Notes under the pieces: generated by a model
The model's input: the letters and a program-made list of their open reading frames with translations, nothing else
Told to the model about the DNA's origin: nothing
Databases searched by the model: none
Position numbers and translations under genes: made by a program
Shown here: in pieces, positions 12,580 to 24,500 of the stretch
Layout: each line of letters begins with the position of its first letter
Numbering within the stretch: the stretch's first letter is position 1
Assembly: GCA_944472155.2 (NCBI GenBank)
Contig: OX235279.1
Span: 58,811,564 to 58,875,563, forward strand
DNA from: Trichobilharzia szidati
Taxonomy: Eukaryota > Platyhelminthes > Trematoda > Strigeidida > Schistosomatidae
DNA length: 64,000 nucleotides
Direction: 5' to 3'

Positions 12580-15500
12580 TGAAAGAATGTGACACTCTAA
12601 AATTCCAAACAATCTACTTCATTAATAATAATTTTTCGTGTAGTACTTCTGCATCCTTAAATCTGACATATGCTTGAGTTTCCTTCCGATTCGAAACTTG
12701 CGTAATCAGTGCTGGTAAGCGCAAAATTTAGGTATGAAATTCTTTGTGGCTGAAGTTTTCTTACATATAATCTAAAATTGTAGTAAGAGCAGTAGATAAT
12801 ATTAAGTGGGTGGTTCAATGATAGAATACTTCCCAGCCAAGTGAATAGTCATAGTCGACTCACTTTTAAAACTCATATAGTTTACTGGATGATAGTAGGT
12901 CTAGAGAGGGGTGAAAGTTGGATGTGAGCATAACATTGCAACCCAATGAAAACAACACAAGTGCTACTGAAGATTCAAAAAGCGTGAAGCTTCATGTTTC
13001 ACTTAGAACACAAGGAATGGAAATAAATGATTAGCAGGGCTTTGTCAGAATTGTACACTTTCTGGATAGATTTCAATCCACATAATTAGTTTTAGATAGC
13101 TACGTCCTCATCGTCATCAGATTGCAGTTATATATATATATATATATATATACATATATATATACGTACATTTTGTATTTAAACGTTTACATCTAATTAT
13201 GAAGTCTTGTGTATACATTACGTAGTTTTCCTCTCTTATACGGCGTCTTACAACTCAATACATCAACAAAGTAGCTGCGTTGAACAGTTAGACTGTAAAG
13301 ATTTGAATCACTTCAAGCTTGATCAAGGTTTGACATCAGTTAGAGAACCACTGGGGAAGCCAGGCAGTACCGGACAACTTTTTCGTCCTAGTTTGGGACT
13401 CTTCACCAGTGCTCGCCCACTGGGTTTCGAACCCAAGATCTTTCGGTTACAACTTAAGCTCGTAGTCCATTCAACCACTGAGACCCAATACAGTGGCTCA
13501 TCAATTCCAACTTCTAACAGTTTGTGATTTTGGAGTGGCCAGCATCCAGCGTCACCGGCGAGTATCTGTCCTCACTTCCGACATAGTGGATCCTACTGGT
13601 CACGACTTCTCACTGGGACTTCAGACAAATTCTTCCTGTGGCCGAAATCGAGAACTGATAGAAGTTGGAATTCATGAGCCACTGGATCGGGTCTCAGTGG
13701 TTGAGTAGTCTACGAGTTTAAGTTGTGACTGAGAGGTCCTGGAAACCTGGTGGACAAGTACTGATGAAGAATCCAAAACTAGAACGAAACAACTGTCCGG
13801 TACTCCCTCATTTTCAGCGATTCTCTAACTGATGTCGGCTCAAACTTGAATATGGCTGCTGTAAGATATCAAATATTTAGGAAAACTAAATTTTCATTCT
13901 TTTGTTAGCGATTTCTGAAACTGTGTATCTTCGACTTTTATTATTACTGACTGACTGAGTTTTCAGAGTAGGATTTCGCATAAAAGTGGAACAGACCAAA
14001 GAGTCACGGTCCACATAGCACACGAAGCTGGAGAAAAACATTCAAAGGAACCATGCTGAACGGAAATGTACGGCAGAAAGACTAAGTTTGCGGAGGATAA
14101 TGAGGACTTGAGTGATCTATACACTAACTGTTATAACTTGAAGGATTGATTTGTTTAACAGGCAATGAGCTGTACAACATTTTCATGCTCTGTTCCACTT
14201 AGGCGTTAGGAAGCTTAGCTTTTTTTAAAGGAAAACATATGTTCACTTACAGACATAACAAACTGTATTTTGAAATTTTGATTTGACACTAGTAACTAGT
14301 GTGATGCATCTAGTCCTCTCTTTGGTGCAGACTGAATTCTATCAGTCAGGTTGTAATGTGGCCACCATTCTGGGTACATTGTTTGTGATGATATTAGATG
14401 GTTGGAGGCAATCGTCAGGAAGCCTTGGACCTAGGTTTCGTGCTAGTTGGCACTCGTCAGTAAGGCGTATCTGTAACCTTGAAGGAACTCATGTCCCTTC
14501 TGAGATTCGAACCCGCGTCACCCAGTGCTGCAGTCAGAGACGTTACCACTGAGTTATTCGGGCTCGCGACTGACCTCCTCAAAATATCCACTACAGTCCT
14601 ACAGGAGGTCAATCGCGAGCCCGAATAACTCAGTGGTAACGTCTCTGACTGCAGCACTGGGTGACGCGGGTTCGAATCTCAGAAGGGACATGAGTTCCTT
14701 CAAGGTTGCAGATACGCCTTGCTGACGAGTGCCAACTAGCACGAAACCTAGGTCCAAGGCTTCCTGACGATTGCCTCCAACCATCTAATGTTATAATAAA
14801 CTGTAGCTCAGTCTACCTAGACTTGGAATTTCTGTGGACTGATAGTGCATAATTAGTCATTCGATTTATAGAAAGTTTTAGGCAATATCTGACAATGAGA
14901 GAGATTCGAATTTCTCAGGGAGTATCATTCTCTTCGAATATGCATGTCTCCTTTCTGAACATTGCCAATAAGCACAGCCTCCTACTAATACTCTCCAAAA
15001 CACCCAACTGTATTCTGGGTGTAAACACTGCGCTTGCAGGCGACTATCTGAAAAGTCATTTTAATTTGCTTAAGAAACCTACTTTGTGCCTGGAATATGA
15101 AATGCTATTGTCGCTATCTTTAGTAACCAAGGAATTTAAACAGTGTTTTTTATCCTTTACGTTCCGGGGAAACATAGGGCTTGAAGTGTGTTGAAGTTCC
15201 ATTAGCAGTGGAGTTTCTATTTTTAAATGGTATGCTTGCCATTCCCATGTTCAACCTTCCCTCTTCCTGGGGGCTACCAGTTACCAATCAAAAATACCAA
15301 AATTAAAATGAAATAACTTTTACTTACTAAGGCAAGGTAAGATTAATAACGGTCTCCTTCTTGATGTATAAATCCGGATTTAGTCGTTTAATGCAACTGT
15401 CTCGGCGATACTTAGCAACTTGGGACTGTCCGAACTTTAATTACCTCATATGATTTTAAGGCACCAATCTGATAGCCGTTTTCCAGCTAGTGGCAGGAAA

Positions 15501-18500
15501 TTGCATACTAAGCACTTGTTATTTAATAGTCTTGCATGAGTGAAAAATGTTTATTATGACAAATTTGTTTTTCAAAATGATAAAAAACTAGAATTCTATT
15601 ATAAATCAGTAATAGTAGTCTCTGATGAAACAATAAATCAAATCAAAGCTTCTCTACACAACAAAGATATGCAGAATTAATTTTTTCCAAAAAACCGAAC
15701 TTTTAAGTAAAACTGGTTGACGATTTAAAAATTGGAATTATTCCACAGTCAACATTTTACAAACCTACAACTGCTAAACATGTGGTTAAGGGAAAAAGCA
15801 TTGAATATTCACTTCTCCCTAGTTATGGACACTTCAGCCTAATTTATCTGTATTTCCATGACATATCAAAACAAGATTGTTAGGTTTCCATCCAATTAGC
15901 TTATCGTCAAGTTGGTTGAAATTCAATGTCTCATCACTGCTAACTTTCCCTCCTTTACGGCAAAGCACCAGGTAAAACCTTTGCATGAAACTATTATTGT
16001 CTTTTGATAACAAGGAATATTATAACATATTTTGTAAGATGAACTGTAGTTTTATCCTAAACACAACTTTCTACATCCTCATTCCCATTTTTATAAGGCA
16101 ACAGCATGAAGCCAGCAACTTCACCCCACATAAATATCACCACCGTTACTGAAACTTCTGAAAGCTTGAAGTCCAGTGTTCCGCTTGAAATCCAAACTAT
16201 TGAAAAGGTATATATATATGCATTACCATTCTGTGGGTTGTCTTACAGACTTTGAACTCCTTAACTGTTTCCTACATTTTCTCATCTATCCAACTAATTT
16301 TTAAAATGGTGTAAAATACCTAGTTTTTAATTCGTTTCACGTGGCACTAACAGGTTATACATTCCGTAACATAATGACTTATTTTCTCAAATTCACAAAT
16401 AAATAATGAATAAATTAGTCTGGAGTCATTCTGTTATTGCTTAAGTGCACTGTTATATTGAAGAAACTCATTCATCCATATCGTTTTCAATGTGTGTATA
16501 CAGCAGAAATTTAAAAAAAGACAGTGTTATTGATTAGCTATTTTGTTAAAAAAACTAAACGTGTCTCAATTACTTCATAAAACCTCTAGCTTATTCAACG
16601 CCAGTGCAACTGTATAACCAAAATGTCGTAGTCATTTTGTTTGAATGTTCCACTTTTTATTTTAAGCTGTCAATATGTTGAAAATACTGTATAGAACGTT
16701 ACTTCTCTATTTTTTTTGCCTTGTATTAGTCTTTCAAATGACACGAAAATAATTATATTAATTTATCTAAACTTACTGCATACAAAATCAGAATCAGATA
16801 TTAGAGCTTCCTAATTAATTTTTAGTTGTTTAATTTTGTGCTCCTAAACGCTCACTAGTGCTTATTGTTTGCTGTTCTGTAGATTAAATACTATAGCTCT
16901 CTGTTTACATCATGTGCTTTAAATGTCTATTATTTCAAAACCTTACATAACTAATAATAATAATAATTTGCTTTATTTCAAAACAGTAATTGTGATACAG
17001 AATGGAACTGATGGTAAAAGGAAGTATAAAAGAGTCAACCTACTAACTGAAACTTATATGAACTTTCAAATATATTGACTCATCACTTTTTGGGTGGCAT
17101 ATAGTGAACTGGTAGTATGATCTCAGAGTTGTTTAAGAATGGTGGTATAAGCTGTTGATTTGATTAACTAGTATGTTAGGTAATGCATAGGCATTTGTGA
17201 TACTCCCGCTGGTCTGGCACAAATCACCGATTGCCTCAGTTTACAAGAAGAAGGACATGTCCTCCTGTGACAATCATAGGGGGATCAGCCTAACTATCAT
17301 ATCTTCTGGAATTTTGGTTTCTGTAAGTTCAAGAAGACTAAGGGATGCTCGAGATGAACGAACCTGTGAAAAACAAGTCTTGGAATACACCTTGAACAGA
17401 TTATAGAACATAATCATACTTGCCGGTGTCCAACACCATATGTCCTAACCTGAAGGCGGCATTTGACTCTCGACTAAGAGGTAGTGTAGTAATATTTTAC
17501 TGGGAATTGAGTGCCAGCCAAGTACATGGCACCAATCAACGACACCTATTAGAACTCATGCAGTCGTGTTAGAGCTTTTGAAGAGTCGACATCTCAAGCA
17601 AAGACAACCAGTGGTGTCTATTAGGAATGTCCTTTGTCTTCAATTTTATTTAATTTCATCCTGCAGTCCTAATTGACTTGGTCTACACACTAATTTGCCT
17701 GTTTCTGAAACTGTCGTCTTTTTGGTTTAAGAAGCTGGTAAAATGTTGAGTGTTCTAAACATCTTGAGCAGAAATCTAAATATGTCTGGCATGCGATTTG
17801 CCCCTGTCAAATGTAATATGAAGCTTTAGGCCTCGTCTACACCGGCTCCCAGTTTAAAGACAGAAAATGAAATGGGCGTGTTGACTAATTTATTTGTTTG
17901 CAAAGTGTCTTCGGCCCTGATGGTTTGATTGCTGGAGAAATCTCAGGACGAGTACAAAAGCTTGTGTGTCATTTTCCAACTTGAACCATCTTTGAAGCAG
18001 ATGTGATTTCTGGCTGTCGATCCAAAGACGTCTGTACCGCACAGCACTTTGCTCTGCCATTCTTCGTTAGGGCTGTGTACATGCCCGTTGAAAGTGCTAG
18101 GCTACCTTCGACCATAGCTTCTGCGTTGTCTCGTGTCAGGTGATATACTATTTTTGTTAATTTTAATTCTATTTTATTATAGCTTGATTCCACACAGTAT
18201 TTTTGGTACAGCTATGGAACTTTGAGCATGTGATGTTGGTAGCCCGAATTTAGCGGGCCATCCATTAATATCAGGTGTGTGTCGGCTGAGGATTGAACTC
18301 CTGACTATGCGCGTGGTCGGCGAGCGTCCTAACCACTGTGTCACTGACTCACATGGTGTGTAACAATCAGGTTAGACGTAGAGTGTTAAGCTGGGACGTA
18401 AAACTAACCGATAAGTTTGAGAATCTGTATCATTTGAAATGGTTAGGACGTATATTACTCATGACTAGCCATCGCCTTTCCCATTGACCAATGTTGGCTG

Positions 18501-21500
18501 ACTAGGAATTACGCTGGAAAAGAGTTGAATTCGATTAAACTGAAACCTGGCACGAGCCCATTAGGTCTTTCTGTGATGTGCATCAGGTGGGAAGGTGTAG
18601 AGCGCCTGACTGGAATCTTAGAGACGCTAAGAAATAACTACTGACTGATGGTGACATTGCTAAAAATTGCAAATACATTCACTATTTATAAACTCCCAAA
18701 CTTAACTTTTCCAGCCTTGTTCATGTGATTCTTGTGCCTTTGATAAATTCCAGTTTGTTAAATTTTCTTTGCAACTTTCTCTCGTCTACTCTTCCTTTAT
18801 ATATGCTTTTTGTGAAACATAGCATTTGGTGCAAAGTTACACGTTGAGAATTCAGTTTACTTCAGTTAATCTAAGAGATTGTAACAGCCTAAATACTTTG
18901 ACTTTTTGTCCCATTAACATTTTGTTACAGTTTGTCCGTATTTGTTGGTGACAAGTAAACTTGAAGTTTAGAGGTTGGAGCATCTCTAGAGACCGTAGTC
19001 GAAGAGAAACTATTTCACAGTGGAAAACTAGTTTCCTCACTGAATTATTTTTGGATCAGATTCCCAGACGAAGCTGAGTCTGTGCCGTCAATAGGCTGTT
19101 TCTAGACGAATTAGACAGTCACAGATACCGAAGATATGAAATCTAGAATACACGAGAATAGTTTTAAAGGATATCTTTATAACTACTAATATTTTTGAAG
19201 ATTAAAAGTGACATATTCAGGATACTATAATATATTTTTTGGCAGCTGGGCATAAAACTGTGTTTATTCGATCAGATATCCATTCCCATTCGACTGACTG
19301 ACTTTTTAATAAACATTAGCTTAGGTGTCTCACACTAAAAAATGTGGTGAACATGCTGCGTTGTCTGTTTAATACAACAGTTGGCAGAGGAAATCTGTAC
19401 TTTTGAAGAAAAAACCAAGGTTCATAATGACGAAAATCGTAAGGATTAGATTTGTGTATACGGGTTTGACCACGGATTGATATCAGCTAGAAAACCATTG
19501 AAAACCAGGGAGTATTGGACAGCTGTTTCATCCTAGTTTGGGAATCATCGGCAATACGCACTCATCAGGGTTCGAACCCAGGACCTCCCAGTTACAAGGC
19601 AAGCTCATATACCATTCAGACGCTTGGCCTCGATTCAGTGGCCCATGAATTCTAGCTTCTACTAATTCGTGGTTTAGTGTGACCACCAACCAATGTCATC
19701 GGTGGGACATCCATCCTCACACTTGACTGAATAGACCTCACTGGTCACAGTGAAACGGCTGTCCAGTACTCACTGGTTTTCAATGGTTCTCTAACTGATA
19801 TCAATCCATGGTCAAACTCGTATAAACATATATATATGTTTTTCTCCGTTTTGATTTTCTATTGTATGATGGCTTGTTACGATAAAAATTTTTCTATAGG
19901 CTGTAAATTTTTACCTTTGCGAATTTCCGGTGTGCATGTTGTTTCTATCAGTATAGACAGAAAATTCTTTTATGAAGTTTGTATCTTGAGATTTGTTGAT
20001 ACGTTGTCATGCTACTATAATCGTGATGTCTGGCGTAGTCCTAAACATTCTAAAATCTAGACACTTTTCAGAGTAAATCTGAGACATTTTCAATGACGTC
20101 TTCTTTCGAATTTTTCTTGTTTACTGTGATATAATTTCATTTTTGATTTCACGTCTCTTTCGTGTATGTTATTTCTATCTGTGAAAAAAATGTGGAATAA
20201 TTCAATTTTGTTAAAGGCTGTACATTGGTCTGTACATGTAGATAATTCTCTTTGAGAGTAGAATTTTCAGCACCGTGATAGAATATAAACAGTAGATAAG
20301 TTTGACTGATGTAATATAAGGTGATACAGTGTCAATAAGTGGATAAAGTTTCGAGAAGAATATATTGCTCATAATCATATCACTTCAACTTGAACATAAG
20401 CAGTAAATTTTGTTTGGAACGCTATCTAGATAATAATAAGCTATAAGTGTATATTATATCAAGTGAACTTATCTTATATGGTAGACAATTCTTTGCTTAC
20501 ACTTAACATGATGTATTAAAGAAGTTAATAGTTAAGAGAATCACAATTATACGTGCCATATCAAGTGGTATGCATTTTTCGCTTTGAAATTAGACAATTA
20601 ATTTAAACCTTAGAATTTAAATTTTTACCTTGTATAAGTATGATCAGCAATACGTTTTTGATCAATGCGCTGTCTTTTGTTTGACATCACTACCTAGATG
20701 CCTTTAATCTGATGAATTATAAGAATCCAGTCCATTTATTCAAATTAGAATAAGTGTTGAGAAAAGGATAAATCAATTAGTTAAAAGGGCTCCTTCACGC
20801 ATCTGTATATGAATCTTTCCAATTTTTGATGGTGATAATAATAATAATACCTGTGGTGTTAAGTTTAAAGAGCTAATAATATGTTCTACTTGCAAATCAC
20901 ATGGCAAAAATCAAAATTAACTTGAAAAATTCATATAGTAAATTTGAGGAAGTGGATTTGTCTTCTTATTCTTTCTAATCACCTTCACCTTGGAAAATGA
21001 ATTTTAAATGACTGAACTAATACTTACTCCGTAGTTAGATATTATTATTGTAAGAATAAGATAATCTCACTTACATTTTAATCACTTGTAAACTTCTTAT
21101 ATTACATAATAACAAGGAACTCTGTGTTGCAAAAAAACATTAGCAAAAAGTTAGCAGTTAGATTCACAAAACAGATAAAATTAGGCTGACAGCAAAAAGT
21201 ACATCTTTAAAAACACACGCGTCAGAAGCAAAGGATTAAGGGACTAAATCGATGAAACACAGGGGAGTAGAGAAAATTTTAGATATAAAGTGATTCCGCC
21301 ATACTTAAATATGCTGATGGGTCAGGAAAAGTAAGAATTTAGGACACATTAGTAAAGAGGCTTACTGGTTTACCCATAATGATAATGAAAGGCATATTTC
21401 AGTTTTATAGAAAACAAAACTTTTGTTTAATCTCTACAACTGTATTTCGGTTACATCAAACACATTCTTTGTTACTGTTACTCAGCAGACTCTCAATTTG

Positions 21501-24500
21501 CTAACAAGTAAAAAAAGGCTAAAGACAAAATAGATGGACAATACATAAGACGCTTAAGGAAATTGATTGTTAGCAAAAATGTTTGAGTTTAATAAGCAAA
21601 CAATTTCGCCGTACTTCAACGGCAAATTAAATATACTGTGTCTAACAGATATCCATCATCTTCTTAAATAATTACTTTTTATAGTTGGTTTGTAAGGGTT
21701 AGTTTCGTTTTTAAGAACTGATCACGAATTCATATCAGTTAGAGAACCATTGAAAAGCAGGGAGTAAGTTAAATTCTTTTTGAAACAGACAGTGAGAGCA
21801 CCATAAAAGGAGAAATTAATTGAATAGAGTGTAATGCTCTCATTTGCGAAGTCATTGAGTTCCGTGCCATACGTAATTAGCGAAAGTGTTAGACACTTTT
21901 TTCAGCCCTCTGTAATTTTGTTGATGACTTTAAATAAAATAAAATAATGTTATTAAGTCTGTCAAAAATACAGTATGATTGTTATTATTCTAATAATACA
22001 TTTCAATGGCGACTTTATTAGGCTAATACGTGAAAATCTACTGATATTGGAAGCAAAATAGAGACTGGCGAATCGCGCTACATATAAATTTTTAAAATAA
22101 TACCCTTGTTTCACCTAAACTGCTTTCAGTCAGCGGATTCTATTTTCACGCAACGGCAGTCAACAAAACTGGACAGGTTTATAGTACAACTGCAGTATTC
22201 CATTTTTCGGAAAACCTTTGTTATTGATGAGATGTTTGATTAACAGACTATCAGGTAACACAGAATGACTCCCTGCTTTTCGAAATCTCAGTGATTTCAA
22301 CTCACATCTAGTAAATCGAGGTGATGTAAACATCATTAATTTTTATTCACTGAATAAAACTACTCTTGTGGTGTTTAAACAATAAAGTTTAAAATGATTG
22401 ATTATGTACTTCTTAACGAAAAAAATTGCTTTTCACAATAGAAAACTGCACGCTGTGACTACATAAGCAATGTATTCATAAAGGTACTGTGAGGAGAGCA
22501 AATCCCTCCTACTCACAGTTCTTTTATTTCATACCTTTTGATAATAGCAAGAATGTGAATTCACTTTTTAACATAGTTTTTCTGTCTTAAGTTTCATTTT
22601 TCAAGGGTAACTTTTTAAACAGTATGTAAGATGTTAATATTCACAAAATTCATCAGTGACTGGATTTGAAATTATTCTAATATTCTGATTCGTTCAAAGA
22701 ATAAAATTTTAAGATAGCCGCTTTTCCGGAAATCACTTGGTCGTTTTCAAGGTTCAAAGTACACAAATCATACAGAATTTATGCAGAATTAGCTATGCAC
22801 TACTTGAAATATTGGGATGTATGACACAAGTTACACTACTGCTCACTCCATACTGTTTTATTACGTTCTACTAGTAGCCATTTCTCATAATATTTCTGTT
22901 TATTGGTAAGATACAGTTAGATCATGAAACTAAGAAATATGCAAACAATTAGGGGATTTCATCATGAGCTGACATCAGTTAGAGAACCACTGGAAAACCT
23001 AGGATTACTGGACAGCTATTTCGTCCTAGTTTAGGACTCTTCGTCAGTTACTTGGGGTTCTAGTGAAAAACCATGATCAGTAGGATAGAGCAGGTTGAAG
23101 GTGACGACAGTTACTCATTTGAGAGGACATTTCCAAGTGGTCACGCAGTGTACTGAATTGACAGAAGTTAGAATTCATGGGCCATTGCATCGGGTTCCAG
23201 TGACCTACGAGCTAGCTGGCCTTGTAACCAGAAGGTCCTGGGTTCGAGCCCCGGTGGATGCGTACTGATGAAGAGTGCCAAACTAGGACGTAGGAAACAG
23301 CTGTCCAGTACTCCCAGGTTTTCCAATGGTTCTCTAACTGATGTCAGCTCATGATGAAATTCTCCAACCAAACAAACAAAATTCCCACAAAACCAATTGT
23401 TGAAAATATGCAATTCATTATAATTTATGATAAATCCGCATAATTTCTAGCAACAGATTTTTGTCCCAGTGGAAGCAGTATTTCATCTGTACACCTACGG
23501 ATACACTGACTACTCTGAATTTGCTTTGGTCAAATAAAAAATGTTTGATTTGATTTATAAAAAAGGTTAAATAATGCGAATGTTGGTTTGGTAAGCCTTT
23601 TTGTCATGAATAAGAGTTAGGTATTATGGTAGTGTATAATTCCATGTTTAGTACTTCATAATCTAAAGTAATTTGTTCTGGGTAACATCTCAAACAAATA
23701 CTGTTTAATTTTTTGTCAGGCTGATAAAGTTGTGGAGTTTTGTTTCGCACGATGGTGAATAAAAATAATAAATCTTAAGCTGAACCATTGCAGATTATAG
23801 GAATTTCACTCCCACACCAGTCAGATTTCCACTGGATATACACGGAAGATAAATAATTCAGTGTCATTGAGAATCTGTTAGTCAACGAAGTTGTCTATTG
23901 TGAATTATCATAATACGTCAAGCTGTTGTTCAGAGTCATAATACGGTTTCCAAATAAGCAGAAAACAAAAAAGAATAATGTTGAACTCACTGATGAATAC
24001 AAGACTGAAAATAAAGAATGCCATTTTTCAACACCCTGTTTTTGCAGCATTAGACTGGAACTCCTGTGAAAATGCATGTAAAGCACTTAAGTGCGTTAGA
24101 AACGCTGTCTAGTGGAACTTACATCTCTGAAGATGCACAGATTTGGTTTAGTAACTGCTTCAAATTTGATTGATCACAATATGACTGTGATAAGTTGGTC
24201 CAAATGGCTTAATGTGGGGCTGTGACTCAATGATACAGGTACTCCACATTCAGCCACTAGGTCGCTGATCTGTAATCAGTTCCACCCACCAAAGATTGGG
24301 CAGCCGGCCAGGTTACCAGCTGTCACACTACGTGTATGTCTCATTGCTTACCGCATGGAAATGGAAGTGGTCTCCCAACAACATTTTACTTTCATTTTTT
24401 TAATGTGATTAAATCCTCAATAATTTCAAAATACTGCAGAATATGTATCCTGTTGTGTTATATATGAGGTAGAAATTTTGGAAATCCTGTTGGCTTTTAG

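Larger units (their letters stand above)
14394..14789. mobile_element. palindromic pair of Sm-alpha-like SINEs (arms 14394-14579 and 14603-14789)
   Basis: Two nearly identical units of about 186 bp lie head to head around a 23-bp spacer (14580-14602). Each unit starts with a tRNA-like head (GAGCCCGAATAACTCAGTGG, then GCGGGTTCGAATCTC as box B). A hammerhead ribozyme motif follows, and the unit ends GATTGCCTCCAACCATCTAA. The open frames of 66-89 codons on both strands here are by-products of the palindrome. The head fits a pol III promoter with box A near AACTCAGTGG. Schistosome Sm-alpha repeats with active hammerheads are established knowledge; assigning these units to that family is by motif. 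Confidence 0.85.

Noticed and set aside
14283..14784. Four overlapping frames of 61-89 codons on both strands with repeated peptides
   Set aside because: They are the two arms of the SINE palindrome translated in both directions.
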